Source of the DNA: Acridotheres tristis
Lineage: Eukaryota > Chordata > Aves > Passeriformes > Sturnidae
Direction of reading: 5' to 3'
Length of the DNA stretch: 64,000 nucleotides
Assembly: GCA_037013685.1 (NCBI GenBank)
Contig: CM072892.1
Span: 124,001-188,000, forward strand
Each line of letters begins with the position of its first letter. Position 1 is the first letter of the stretch. This document shows positions 14,001-26,986 of the stretch, in pieces. The notes below the pieces were generated by a model. That model searched no databases. It was not told where the DNA came from and saw only the letters and a list, made by a program, of their open reading frames with translations. A program made the position numbers and the translations under genes.

Positions 14001-14016
14001 TCATTTGTAGGCTTTC

Positions 14017-14039
14017 TTTTTTTTTTTTTTTTTTTTTTT
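14017..14039. repeat. Poly-T run of 23 bases
   Basis: This is a homopolymer. On the minus strand it would be a poly-A tail, but no AATAAA signal lies in the 40 bases before it on that strand and I see no duplicated flanks, so a processed pseudogene is not supported. Confidence 0.85.
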
Positions 14040-14505
14040 CTCCATGGCACAGAAATATCACGGTTCAAAGACTAACACGAAAAAAAGTAAAGTTGAATAA
14101 AGGTATATTAAACCTTTAATTCAACTTAGATTTAAAATTTCAGTGATCAATGTAATATTTTGGAAAGAAACTGTTTCTGCTCTGAAGCTTAGTTTTTTGA
14201 TTAATGAGATATTATGAGTTTCCTTTACTATTCTCTTTGAAGGAAATGCAGGTGTTTTGAAAACAATGTAAGCGGCATAGGTCTGCGGGAAAAGCCTTGA
14301 TCTTTACTAGCATTGATTGCTAAATGTTAATTGAAGTCCCCTGGGGATCTGGGTATTATATCAAGGCCATCAATCACACTGGTCTGCATAAGAAATGCCC
14401 TTCCCTTTGTACTTAGGGGAGGTGTGAAGGGCCTATTTTGATTTAAATTTGTCTCAAGTGTGCTGCCGTTGTCCTGACACCATCCCGGCATCCTGCCTGC
14501 CCCAG

Positions 14506-14769
14506 GTCGCGGGGGTCCCCAGGGGATGGTGGCAGCGGCAGGAGTGCAGTGCCCAGGAGGGACCAGCGAGTTCCTGGCACGGCTGGAGCAGCTGGGTGGG
14601 AGATGCTGCAGGGCTGCAAGGCCATGCCAGGAGCTCTGCTCCCCTCTCCTGCCCGTGGCTGTGCCCGTGGTGCTGCAGCAGTGCTGCAAGGTGTGCCAGC
14701 TGTGCCAGCTGTGCCAGCCCCAGTCCTACAGAGCATCCCTGCCAGGAGGGATGGCCGTGGCAAGGACAG
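14506..14769 (+). CDS. Candidate Cys-rich exon, phase 1-1, unrecognised
   Basis: An open segment of 264 bases is bounded by CCCCAG at the 5' side and CAG|GTGACT at the 3' side. In the open frame it begins with two and ends with one leftover base, which is the symmetric phase 1-1 arrangement common for extracellular modules. The translation has about ten cysteines, including GRCCRAARPCQELC and LQQCCKVCQLCQLC. I do not recognise the module. The last cysteines arise from a 9-base CTGTGCCAG triplication, and the region is GC-rich with other frames open too, so this may well be chance. No partner exon was found. Confidence 0.13.
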
Positions 14770-17700
14770 GTGACTCTTCAAGCCCATCCAGATGAGGCCT
14801 CTCCTCTGCCTGGCAGATGAGGGCATTCCCTGACTCTGTGCTCCATAAATCGGAGCTCCAGCAGCAGCTGCACCTGCACACATCAGACAGGTCTCATTCC
14901 GTTTGCTCCTTGTCAGGTGTGTTTCATTGCATCTGCTCCTCGCAGAGAGCACCCAGGGTACTGCACAGCACCAGTAACTTGTATATTGAGACACTGTATG
15001 TTGAATTGTATATTCCTGCATAGTCCTGAGCTGCTGCAGGGTGATGCCGTTTCAGTTAGGTGTCTCTGCACTGCTCCCTCTTGTAATGCAGCACTGAGAA
15101 TTTGCAATTTTGCTCCCAAACCCTTGAAATTAGTAACCATTCTTTGGATTTCTTTCTTTCATTCCAACACAGGCCATCCCATCTCCCTTTACCTGGCTCC
15201 CTGCCTCTTTTATTTTTGTATCAGGTTCAATCTTCTTTGCTTCTCATTTCCCCACATGTCTGCTGATAGAGGAGAGAATTGCTGAGCGTGCAGCAATCCT
15301 TCCTACAACTGGTTTTTCTTTTTGGCAACTGTCACAGCCTTGGGATACTGTCATGGATGCTGATACAAGAAGTACTGGATGAAGCATGGATTTTGGCTAT
15401 GTCAGAGCACGTGATCAAGGAAGAGGAAAGATGGTGCCAGGGGATGTCAGTGTTCTCTCTTTGGCAAGTCCAAGCCACTTGCAGTGCTTGGGAACACCAA
15501 TAAGTCAGGGTCCAAGGTCAGGAACAGGCATGTGCTCTTGCTGTGGGAAAGCTGAAGTGATGCCTTTGCAATATTAAAATCAATCCAACCCTCAAAAACA
15601 TTAACCACAAAAGTCGCAAATCCCACAAGTCCTGTTGCACCCTCTAGAGTTCAGTAAGAGGTTTGCTAGGTGCTGTCCATGTTGTCAGTGTGTGCTGTGC
15701 TGAGAGTTGTAGGTTTGGCCGAGGTCCTTAGTCCTTTTCTCTTCCTTTTCATGCTTTTTCCTATGACCACAGACCTCTTAGTGGTTTTTGTTCCATATCT
15801 GATCTCCCTTCCAGCTGAGGAGCCTTGGTTACCTCTCTGGATCATTCTGAGTTGATGGCTGCCTGAACAGCACACCTGGCAGCTGGAGGAGAATGAGCTG
15901 TGCCTTCCTCAAGCAGGGCAGGTTGATACGTTTTGGGCTGCAGCCAACATTTTAATCAGAGTGCTTCTGTTGTGACATATGCAGCTTGAAGTAAGAGAGT
16001 CCTGGTCTTTGTGCAAACATCCTCCAAACCTTTTGCTTGAGTAAGATTTCAGGACAGAAGCATTGGTTCTGTTTTGTTTTCAGAAAGTTCAGTGTGTCAC
16101 TTGGTAAAGGCCAGTGTAAGAGGGAGTATGAGCTGTGTTTCTTGGGTCTTGATTGTGGGAAGTCACTACCTTCCCTTCACATCTGACCCACCCGTCCTGT
16201 ACTTGGCACCCAGTTCTTGTTGCCATGACCTGTCTCGTAGCTGCAGGTGGTTTGTGAGAGGCTCCTGGAGGTGTGTGTGGCACAGGCTGCCACGTGTGGC
16301 AGCGCTGGCTCACAGGGATGGGAAGGCAGGGGGAAAGTGATGCCAACCCCAGGGGATGCAGTGGCTCAGATCTGCCCTGGGAAGAGCTCATTTCACCTGT
16401 GAGTTCAGGTTTGTGCCAAGTCCTCACCCTGCCTGTTAATGTGCAGGTTTCTAAACTACTTCAGCTGTGCTTCTATCTGTGCTGTCCGGTTTGATATGAG
16501 TGTACATAAACACGTGCGTTGTTAACCTCAGGGGCAGTGCAGCTGTCAGGAGCCTTGTTTCCAGCTGAGCTGTCTGCACTGGCAGACACTGATGAGGCCA
16601 CACCTGGGGACAGGCTGCTGTCCTCGCTGAAGAGCTGCCATTTCAAAGAGATGCTTGAACACAGCACTGACCCTTAACTGCTTAAAGCATCAGACTCGGT
16701 AAGGAGTCAAAAATACCTTTATTTGCAAAACTGGCCCTTCTGAAAGTTCACCTCCTCTCTGTGCTGGTGTCCTTCTCCCTGTGCCCAGCTGCAAAGGAGT
16801 TTCTGCTGATGTGGTCCTGTCCTTGAGTAACTATATCAGATTTTTAAAATTTCTGGAATCCTTGGAGCTTTGTGGATTCATGTGCCATGTATCAATCTCA
16901 CACTCCCACAAATACGTGCTTAAGAGCATTGTTTCTACAATTATTTTCAGAGATAATTGGAAATTTCACTGACATTTGATGTGCTCCTTGCAATGGCCAA
17001 AAATCTGAATGTATAGCACAACTGTGACTTCAAAGTGTTGCTGAAATGCTATATGAATATTTTTCTCCAGAGCAAGATTTCCTGATATGTTCAGTGAGGC
17101 TGAAGGAGTAAATTGTTGCTTTGGCCTTTATGGCGGTTCACTTGAGTCCTCAAAAGGACCAGAAAACTAAGGTTAATGAAGAAAGTGAAGGTTAAACTTC
17201 CTTGAAGCATTTTCTGACTGAAACCCAGTCACATTTCTTAAAATTCTGTGCAAGAATGGGCTTTAGCTGACCTCTTCCTTCCTATCTTAAAGTATATTAG
17301 GGATGTGTTCCTGTGTGTAGTACAGAAGTACAAAGGCTTAATGATTGTGGACGTGTAAACACATTTTTCATTTGCATCCCATCATTTTAGTAACCAGCAT
17401 TATAATTGCTCAGGTAAACACTGAGTCTGTGGAAAAGAAATGCCACATTGGTACTCCCATAATTGAATGTCTATTTTAAAGGAACTGACCTTTTGGTATC
17501 CAACCTTTGCAAAGTGGTGCTTTGTAGTACCGCTTACTTAGTTGCTACTTGTTTCATTGCTTTTGCTTCCTTCTCCTTGGGTAGAATTTAAATATCCCAT
17601 TTTAATTTTATTTCTGGAGAGAAAATATTTGAATTTTATGGTTATAACTGCTAGACTTAGTATTGCAGTAAGGTGAAAGTTTTTTCAGTGGCACTGGGCA

Positions 17701-18958
17701 GTAGTGCCTGGTATGTATCTGACTGGGGGGAGCAGGACAATGATAAACCCCAATCAAACATCTCTCCTGCCACTTTCTGTGCTGCCAGGGCCACTGTGGA
17801 GTATCTGCTCTGTGGAGGTGGGGACAGCATCCTTATGGAGTGGGAGAGTGGGTCCCCTGAATGGAGTACTGGAGTGGCCTTGGCTGGATTCTGAGGGGGA
17901 AATTTCTGGTGTTGCCCTGCCCTTTCCTGCCATCCTCTGCCCAGCAATCTCCCCAGGCCAGATCCCCTTTGCCTCAGAGACCTTGATTCCTTCCCAGCCT
18001 CTGGCTGAAATCAGCGAATGGCTGCAGGAGCTACTACCAGCACAGACTGCAGCAGAAATAAAGGTGAAAGGATTTGAATCTCAATTTCCACGCACTGAGA
18101 GCCTGAAGCATGGCTCTGCTGCTCATCTTGCTGCAAGTACCAGGGGGTTGTGGTGTCCTGTCCAGCACGTGGTTCTGCTTCCCTGTGACCCTCCTCAACT
18201 GTGCACCCATAGCTATTGCTCGTCTGCATGGTGACAGTGAGATGCTCCTTCTGTCCCCATGACTGAATTTCCCAGTAGCAGGGACAACAGCCCAGGCCAC
18301 TCAGTGTGAGTAGATTACTTCTTTAACATCCCCACAGTGCAAATGGGGCAGAGACAGGACAGGCAGTACCTATGAAGCATTCTGCTTTCAGAGGAGGATG
18401 TCAGTGCTGCTCAGAGGTTTCCAGGTCTTGAGAGCTCACACCGTGTGTGCAGAATCCAGCTGAAAACAGGTGCTGTCCACTGTCCTGGCTGGCCATGCCG
18501 TCGCTGCTGGGCTGCTGACAACCGGCTGCTTTCTCTGTAGGACAAAGCGACCTTTGGGAACAACAGGACCCACTGTGAGAGCAACAACCGCCCTTTGCTG
18601 GCACAGACTCGGCAGTGAAGCTGTGGGATGATCCGGTGCTGCCTGTAGTGAAGGGAAGCAGAGGCTGCTCTGCCCTTCCTGGCTGCCCAGGGGCAGGTGT
18701 GTGCCCCCTGCCCCGCACCTGAGCCCAGGGACAGCGGCCACCAGGCCACTCTCAAGGCAGACTCCGTCCTGCCAGTGGGTACCCGAGGGGCTGGAAATCT
18801 CCGGCAGGACACCTGAGGGGCCGGGAAGCGTCAGCAGATGGCACTCGTGACATGTCGCAGATGGAATTCCTGCACAGAAATGTGGCTCCTTCCGTGCACT
18901 TGGCGTGGCCCCGCTGGCAGCCGCGAGTTCTGTGCAGGCAGGTGCTGCTCGGCTCGGC
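14770..18958. other. Unique non-coding DNA, no gene recognised
   Basis: No repeat family or coding segment could be supported. 17,700-18,830 is GC-rich with overlapping chance frames on both strands. 18,840-18,958, next to the heptamer satellite, has a raised CG content and with the satellite forms a CpG-island-like patch. Confidence 0.5.
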
Positions 18959-18992
18959 GGGATGCGGGATACGGGCGGGGGATGAGGGATGT

Positions 18993-19025
<33 letters not shown>

Positions 19026-19047
19026 ACGGGCGGGGGATGAGGGATGT

Positions 19048-19088
<41 letters not shown>

Positions 19089-19291
19089 CGGGCGGGGGAT
19101 GAGGGATGTGGGATTCGGGATTCGGGATGCGGGATACGGGCGGGGGATGCGGAATTCGGGATGCGGGATGCAGGATACGGGCGGGGGATGAAGGATGTGG
19201 GATGAGGGATGCGGGATTCGGGATTCGGGACGCGGGATTCGGGATGTGGGATTCGGGATGTGGGATTCGGGATGCGGGCGGGGGATGCGGG
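18959..19291 (+). repeat. GGGATNC heptamer satellite with higher-order structure
   Basis: The tract is built of seven-base words (GGGATGC, GGGATTC, GGGATAC, GGGATGT, GGGATGA), roughly 45 in a row. The marker GGGATACGGGCGGGGGATG recurs at about 18,966, 19,021, 19,083 and 19,131, and in a slightly changed form near 19,172. The spacings are 55, 62, 48 and 41 bases, each a multiple of seven plus six, because every marker block contains one six-base word. G triplets every four bases make it a strong G-quadruplex candidate, and its CG content makes it look like a CpG island. The minus strand is open in several frames (Pro-Ala-Ser-Arg-Ile repeats), an artefact of the repeat. Confidence 0.95.
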
Positions 19292-22200
19292 TCCGGCATT
19301 CCCGACCGAGCTCCTGCCTCTGGCCGGGAGCGCCAGCGGGGCTCTGGGGGCTGGAGAGAGGAGCCGGCTGCTCACTCAGGGCATGCAGCTAATTGCTGTC
19401 TCGGAGAGTTTCCAATGACCTCACCCCGCCCTCTTGGGATTTATTTACTCAGCAAGAAAATCCATCCGTGCCGAGTGTGACTGGAGAGATGAGTCTGTTG
19501 TAGTGTGTGGTCAATTCAGCTTCTGCACAAGGTGCTGGCTGACTCACCAGCCTGCCCCAGTATCTGTGACCCCATTCCTGTCCATAGCTGTATCCCAACC
19601 CACATATGATAGATCCCTGCTCCAGCAGAGCTTCCGGGCTCGTTCAGTATAACACAAACACTCCAAACCTCCAATAAATCAAGTGCGAAAACCCTATTTC
19701 AATTTCTTTGAACTTGAGATGTGTTTTCCCAGTCTATGTAGGCACAGCCAGTGTAAGAGCTGTGGGGAAAGGGACAGCCCTGTGGCAGTGCAGGAGTGGA
19801 GAGTTGTTTTTTTTCACACTTGGGAGCTGGTGGGTCCCACAGATGATGCCAAAAGAGCTGGTCAGTGTAACTGGGAGCTATTTTGCATCACCCGTGAAAA
19901 ATGTGGGTGATTAAGAGAGGGCTGTGGAGTCCCCATCGCTGAAGGTTTCTGAGTGGACAAAGCCATGTCTCACCTGATTGAAAGCCTTGGTGTCAGCAGC
20001 AGGTGTTCCCACCAGCCAGGGTTTTTATGGCCTATTAAAGCAACAAGGACCCCGTGAAATATCCTAAGGAAATGAGGAGAGAACGTAGATCTTAATGGAC
20101 TGAAACTACAGATACGTGGTTTCTTCTGTTTGTGTTTGATCCATATCTTCTTTTTTGAGTTCACTTTGTGTACTAAATGATTTCTAGACTTTTTTACAAA
20201 ACATTAAATATATCAAGATTAAGAATATATGTACAAAAATTATATTTTATTGTGAGAATTTCTGTTCTATTACTCCTGCAACAGACATCAGGGAGAACAC
20301 GAATATTAAATGTATAGTGATGACTAAATGAGTTATTTACAAACATTTAAGGCTCGTGGAAGACACTTATGTAATAACCCAGAATTGAAAACACACACAT
20401 ACAATTTTTCAGGTGCTACACTCCCCCAGTCCCTGCTCCACAATGACAATAGGGTGTGTGCCCTGGGTAACTCAGCTCTGCTGAAATAGATGTGAGACTC
20501 CTGAGAACCTTCTACAACTAATACCTCAGAAAGACAATTGCTAATCCTCTGGAAATAGGCTTTACCTAAAATTACAGGACTATTAGAAGATTAGAATCCT
20601 ATCTGTAAGCAGACATAGCTGTCTTGCACTTAGTAGATTAGTGCAACCTTTTGTAAGCCAACTACCCCATTGAAATATTTACTGTTTTGCTCTCATACTT
20701 CAGAGAATTTGTGACTTTCGTGGGCCCAGTGTTCTTCCTCCAGGGCTTGTGGAGGGCGCAGCAGTGCCCTGTAACCCTGATTTACTGAATCTAAAGCCCA
20801 GAAATGCCCTATTGACTTGTGCAAAAATCCCGTGGCAAATCAGTGGCAGAGACAGAGGGACACTCTCCTGACCCCGTAGCACCTGAACCAGAGCACAGAG
20901 TGCAGGGTAAGGGATGGAGAACAGTCAATTCTTAAATGGGGAGCTGCCCAAACCACTGCCCAAAGCACTCCTTGCCCACAAAAGGGTGCAGCATGCCAGC
21001 CCCTTCCGAGCATTTTGCTGGAACTTGGAGGGGCTTGGCATGGCCCTGCACGCCCAAAAGGATCCCTGCAAACATAGACATTGTGCTCTCCTGCTGAGTC
21101 CTTTCAGACTGAAATTCCACTGAGGATGAGCCTGACATTGTCTGACCTTCAGTACACATCGCAGGGGGTGTTTCCTTGGCATCCTCAGTGTCCCAGAGAA
21201 GGCTGGAAGGCTGCTGGTGTGGCAGGACGAGCCACGAGAATCGGGGTGAGTGACATTTGATTACCAGAAAGGTCTGGGGTGCATTTCAGGAGAGAACAGC
21301 TCTTCCACTCTAACCTGATGAGGGGCAGTGTCCCACGTCTCCCTGCCCATGAATACAAAGTGTGGCTGACTCGTGACTGCCAGTAGGGGATGCATTTCTG
21401 TCTGCACAAAGCACCCCTGTCACTGAGCTGTGTTTGTGTCCCTGGGTTCCTGTGTTCATTGTCACCCATGCTTTCATCTGTAAATTGAGCAGCCAAGTTC
21501 TAAAGGGCAAAGATCGTGTGGTTCAAGGGTGTTGCCTGTTTGCAGCCTGTGGCTGTGCTGCAGAATACATCCCTCCTCCTCCAGACCAGGGCTGAAGGTA
21601 CAGCCACAGGTACAGGGCTGAAGGTCACGTCAGGGGCTGCACAACCACTCTGAGCCAGGGTGCTGGCACTGGGGATGTCCCATGGTCCTGCTCCCCATGT
21701 CCCCACCTGTGTACCTGGGGATTTCTGCCCACCCTGATGCCAGGCAGTGAGACCTGCCTGACCCACATACTGCCCAGGGCTGCAGTGGGGGAATGCAGCC
21801 CTGGACACCTGGGAAATGTCCCTATCTCTCGAATCGTACCAAATTGGTACAATTGGGTTCTTTCAAACTGATGTTTGTTTCTTCTTCCAAACACTGAGGC
21901 ATAATCAAGAGGAATCAAAATATTCATCCTCCCCTCTTTGCCTGTTTTTTTTTCCTCCATTCAGAAATCAAAGGAAATCCTTGACTGGAAGCATTTCTTT
22001 CCTGCGCATTTGAAAGGTTTGTCTGTAAGGATTCAATTTTATCAGCAGCTTTAATGCATCTTAAAAACTAATTTCCTTGGTATCAAATGAGCATTTTAAA
22101 TTCACAGCTTACAAGCTAAAAATGATTCTCTGTGTCGGTCTTTTGGTGTCCTTCCCACAGAGGAGGACAATAATAAATTTTGTAGATTGAGCACGGACTC

Positions 22201-25054
22201 ATAGTGCAGCAGAGGTGCTGTCCCATACCTGATGCCACTAAAGATAAACAATGGAATAATTTACTGTTATTGTAATTTGAGACACATTAAACTAGGGGAG
22301 AATAAACCTGTTCACTGGCTTCTCAGTCCATGGTGACCCATGATAAGCACTGTAAGGATGCCAGATGCAGTGGGTTCAGATGCAGCCCTTGAGCAGCGGG
22401 AGCTCCCAGTGGCTTCACTGCCCAAGGAGATGCTGCAGGAGAGAGTTGTGGCACTGGCAGTGTGAGGCAGGCTCTCCTCCTCCTCCTCCCCTGGCATGCT
22501 GAGTGCTGGCTGTGCAGGTGGTGGGGGGCAGGTGCCCTCCTACAGCGTGCTGGATGCTGGCACGGTGGCTGGAAAATCACACTGACAGCAGAGCCTGGAG
22601 ATTCCTTCCTGTTTGATCTGTACCAGGAATAGTGGCAATGTCAGAAATAGTTTCAGCAAGAAACTTTAATGTATATAAAATCAAGACTGTTTTGAGAGTA
22701 GAAATAAGATCCTCTCTGTGTTCATAATTTCTCTCCCATAAGTGCCTCCCTGCTTATATTTATTTCCTATGTGCATGGAATTACTGTTAGTAGCCTTAGT
22801 ATTTCGAAGGTACAAGTAACATCTCCACTGGGAAAAGGAACTGTCTTTCCTGACACATTGACACATTCCTGACACTTTATCTACTTTTGAACTAAGGAGA
22901 AGTACTTTAGGAGCTATTAAACAGCCTTTAACATCTAATGGGAAATTCTGGTTTGACTTGCAGTACGAGTGTCTCACTGGTCCCTTTGTCCAGGGCACAG
23001 GTTTAGAAAGGGTTACACCACACACTCCACCCAGTAGCACATGAGAGCTGTGTTAGTCTTCTGGAAGTACATTTACATATTTTGTGGGCTCCAGCTGAGA
23101 AGCATCACTCAGCCTTGCTCAGTGAGGATTTACAGATACCAGCACCATGGAAATGGCTATAGGCAATGAGCAAGTTTCAATAAAGCAGTTTTCTGCTGTT
23201 GTCTGTTGATTTAAACTGCAGTATTAAATGAAGAAATCCCCTAGTAAATTAATTTATTAGTTCATTCAGAATAAAATAACGAAATATTTCAGTGATTAAT
23301 TTGCCTGGAAAGATAATCACAGAGACTCTTCAACTGGAGCAGGCAGCCTGGGCAGCGTCCTTAAAGTTAATGGTCTATCAAGTGAGAAGATGAGAGCCTG
23401 TGTAGCTTCAGTGGCCGTCAGCATCTCTCTGCTGGTGTTGTGCAGCAAGAGGTACCAAAGGAATATTGATTTCCTCTGAAAACACTTTGTAGCCCTCCCC
23501 AGTTTCCTACAGGCTTCACCTGTTACCTGCCACCTCTCTGCAGTTCATGGGGCTGTTGCAGGATGAATAAACAATTCCATTTCCTCAAAATTGTTTGGAA
23601 AAGCTGGTCTATGCAGTGTGCACATCTAACACAGGCTGTCTGGATGCTCCCTTAGTGCCTTTGGAGAATGTTGGATAGTCTGGAGAAAGGAGTTGAACCA
23701 GAGCCAGAGCCGCTGCATTCTCTCCCAGATGGAAATCCTGTGCACTGCTGTGGCTGCCTGCAGTATGCTGAGGAGTAAAACATCATATGACATTAGATGA
23801 GCCTTGGCTTTGAATTTAGAGGAGGTATTTTGGTTCAGTTCTTACTCTAAAGCTGAAAGATGAAAACATGACATTTTAAAATGCAGAAAATCCTACAGAA
23901 ATAGCACCAAGCCAACACAGTGTAAAATGAAATAAAATACTGTACACAGCAGGAACAGCAAATGTAACCCACAGGCTGGTGCAGCCCTCCCAGCAGCCTG
24001 GCCTGGCCCCTGCACTGGGCTCCCAGGGACTGGTGGTGGTCAGCAGCCACCACGCCTGGGCTCTGGGTACAGCTGGCACTGTGAGGATCCCCAGCCCCTG
24101 TGGGTTTGCATTTCCTACACTGCACTGACTACTGCTGAAACCACTGACTGTCTCCCACTACCTGATACTTTTGTTCCCTCTTACATGTACTTTTGTCTCA
24201 GCTGAAGCTCATCAGCTTGCATGAAAAATTATGAACAGACTCCTGAGCTCCAGTGTCTGAAGAGACTTGAGACTCTCAGAAATGATCAAAGATGTACAAG
24301 TCCTTTTGACTCGGTAAAATCCAATCGACATTGCCTAAAATCCTATAAAACCTGTGAGGTGGGAAATGCAGTATCTGCAGTCTCTTTTCCCTCTGTCACA
24401 CAGATCAGAATGGACACAGCAGGTCTGGTTTTGCCACTTCCTCTCAGGCAGGCTCGGCTGCCCTGGCTTGGTCTCTTCAGTTCACATTCCTGCACCGCAC
24501 TAATCCAGCCGGCTTTTTAAATGTCCATTTCTGATCACCATAATGTAAAAGGTTAAATTCTGCATATTATTTTCAAATAATAATAATAAAAAAATACTTG
24601 TTTAAACAAAAAACCCTGAAAAAATCACATTATGAAAACCCCACATTTGTTTATTCTCTGTAATGTACCTTTTCCCATGAGAGTTAAGAGGTTTTTAATT
24701 ATCTTCTTCAATGTCCACTGTTCAATTGTTTTTCTCAAGGCCACAAACCATTTTGCACATGGAGAGAGGAAAGTGCAGCTTGTTCTCTAAACCTACACTC
24801 TGCTTCTGCCTTTCTGGGAAAACTCAGGCAAGCTGCGTGTTTTGGAAAACAACATCAGATTTCCAGGAATACCGCAGTGAGCACACTCTCACACCAAAGC
24901 CAAGCCTGCAGACTGGGGCTGGGATCAGCAGGAGCACTGGTGGGCTGCAGTTCATTTCTTCAAAGCCCCAGTGCCTCTGGGCATGCCTTGGCAAGGAGCC
25001 CTGGGTCTGGGCTGGCCACAGGAACCAGCTGAGGGGCCACGGTTCCCTGGGCAG
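19292..25054. other. Unique non-coding DNA, no gene recognised
   Basis: No transposon, RNA gene or splice-supported coding segment was recognised. 20,160-20,400 is AT-rich. A minus-strand open frame at 22,681-23,040 (119 codons, in moderately AT-rich DNA) resembles nothing I know and has no supporting splice context. Confidence 0.5.
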
Positions 25055-25139
25055 CACCTGCTGGGGGTGGGCACCTGCTGGGGGTGGGCACCTGCTGGGG
25101 GTGGGCACCTGCTGGGGGTGGGCACCTGCTGGGGGTGGG
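25055..25139 (+). repeat. 17-bp G-rich minisatellite, 5 copies
   Basis: Five perfect tandem copies of CACCTGCTGGGGGTGGG are followed by a diverged CGCCTGCTG. Each unit contains an E-box-like CACCTG and the G tracts GGGGG and GGG, so neighbouring copies could fold into G-quadruplexes. The identity of the copies suggests recent expansion or ongoing homogenisation. Confidence 0.95.
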
Positions 25140-26950
25140 CGCCTGCTGCCCCTCGGATGGTCCCCGGTGGTTGTCTGGGCAGGATGAGCTCGGGTGCAAG
25201 AAATCCACTGCTGAGAAGTGAGCTTTGTGGACATTTTTAGCAGAAGTGATGGTGCAGTTGTGGTGTGGTGTGAAAGGAGTTGGAAATGGTGCCCGGGTCT
25301 GGTTGAGGGCTGGAGGTGCCAAGCCCTTTGGGAGGAGCTGCAGCCTTGTGGGCAGTGGGAGCTGGGCTCTGCTGCCTCTGCCCCGGCAGCTGCTGAACTG
25401 CGGCTCCCAGGGCCAGCACATACAGTGACACAGCCCTGCTGCCCTGCTCCTCATCTCCCCTTCTCCCCTGCTCCCCTGCTCCGGGATCCTGCTCAGGATC
25501 TGCCCCTGGGAGCAGCAGCTCTGCCCTGGCTCCAGCTGCAGCAATGGGCTGGGGCTGCCCATGGCCCCGTGCTTTCACACACTGCCCCACTCCTTCATAC
25601 CCTTCACCTGGTTATTCTCTTCCCTCATTAACTGGCCAGAATCTCTCATTTCCAGTTGCAGTATTACTCTTTTGAGCCTATCAAGTCCATCTGCCTTTAC
25701 AGGTGTATCTCTAGGCCAGCCACACCCTGGGTCTTCCCTTGTCAGGTATTCCCTGCTGTCACTCTTCCTGGGCCCTCCCCACCCCAGCAAGAGAGCAACG
25801 ATGACCCCCCCTCCCAAATGGTTTTGATCTCTCCAGAAGAAAGAACCTCTTCAAGCTCTTGCCATATAAAGCACAATATTAAATCATCTCAGAATTGTAC
25901 AGTAGCTCAGTCTAATGACAACCTTCTTCCCTAATGATAGATGTTGCCATTAATCAGAGGGTCTCCTGCTTTGCTTCAATATGCCAAGCTCATTCCAAGA
26001 ACAAAAGGACTGCCTCTGGAATAGCCCAGCTTTTCAATTTCAAACCATCTGCATCTCACAGGAAAAATGAAATCTTCAGTGGACACAAATACTGTGCAGA
26101 ACTAAATGATACAGGCCATTTCACTTTCCTTCATGGTTTTCTAACTTATTGGGTTTAAGTAATGGATAGTCCAACATCAAAAGCTCCACTCAAATAAGAC
26201 AAACAAACACTTAAAGCACACATTACACATGGCATTCCCAGCCATCTGTAAAGGCTGTTCTCTAAAGAATAGAGAAGGAAATTGTTAAATTCTTTGTCTA
26301 AACCAGAGCACAAAGCATCAGCGGGGTGAGATGTTCAAGCACTGATCAGGTGTCTATGGGGGAGCATCTTTACTTGATGACCAAAGTCAGGAGAGACTGT
26401 GCTGACCGGCTCTTACAACCCACTGTCACCTTTCAGCCCTTTCCTGCTTTTTTCCCCCCATTACTATTCAGCCACCACGAAGACTGGCAGGCAGCCTATT
26501 CTATGTCACAATGTTTTTGTTCTTCTGCAGCTCTGTCTCCTCCTTGCTCTCCCCTTACAGATCTGTCTTCAAACAGGTCTTTTGGAGGATCCTTTTCATC
26601 TTCCTGTCAGCTTTTTGGGGTGCAGTGTGCCCAGTCCAGCCTTTTCCCCTCAGCCCTGTGAATCACTTCTCAAATCACTGCCCTGGAACCCGTGTTTCTG
26701 TCACATGAAGTGTAAGCTGCTTGTCACCGTGCAGAGGGCTCCTGGCACCCTGTCCACCGTGTCTGTCACTGAGAGATCTGAGCTCCCATCTCGATGGCTC
26801 CTGAGAGCAGCACCACACTGCCAGCCTTGAAAACAAACTTGTAATTCTCTTGCACCCCTCATCTTAGGGAGTGTGTTCAGCAAGACTCCGAGAGCACCTT
26901 CTTTATCTGTCTCTGTACCTTCCTGAGCTCTTTTTTCTGCCTCACAGCAT

Positions 26951-26986
26951 TACAGAATCATAGAATAATTTGGGTTGGAAGTTCCC
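26951..26986 (-). mobile_element. CR1 LINE 3'-end stub
   Basis: The plus strand reads ACAGAATCATAGAATAATTT and then GGGTTGGAAG, the reverse complement of the common avian CR1 3' terminus. The similarity stops after about 36 bases, where the consensus would continue with GGACCTT. The copy is therefore either extremely 5'-truncated or heavily diverged beyond this point. Confidence 0.8.

Larger units (their letters stand above)
6852..14016. other. Unique non-coding DNA, no gene recognised
   Basis: No gene, RNA or complete transposon was seen. Small items inside are a 12-base T run at 7,027-7,038, a telomere-like GGGTTTT tract at 7,361-7,383, a degenerate TTGTTGTTTCTAC repeat at about 8,015-8,067, and a 10-bp ATTTAATTTC repeat near 11,831-11,858. 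Two blocks have a complex, repeat-free, motif-rich look sometimes seen in conserved enhancers: 9,540-9,780 (contains TTTGCAT and several CG-containing words) and 13,650-13,960 (TAATTA-rich). This is an impression from composition, not from alignment. Confidence 0.5.

Noticed and set aside
14017..14100. Poly-T run that could be the tail of a minus-strand processed pseudogene
   Set aside because: No AATAAA before the tail on that strand, no recognisable coding sequence beyond it and no flanking duplication.
14443..15021. A 192-codon minus-strand frame
   Set aside because: GC-rich DNA with several frames open on both strands. The translation is Ala/Arg/Gly/Pro-rich and resembles nothing known.
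18959..19291. Interstitial telomere sequence
   Set aside because: The words are GGGATGC/GGGATTC, not TTAGGG, and the marker blocks have no telomeric counterpart.
18436..19375. Minus-strand Pro/Ser/Arg/Ile-rich frames of 287 and 207 codons
   Set aside because: They are translations of the CCC-rich strand of the heptamer satellite. No non-repetitive domain is present.
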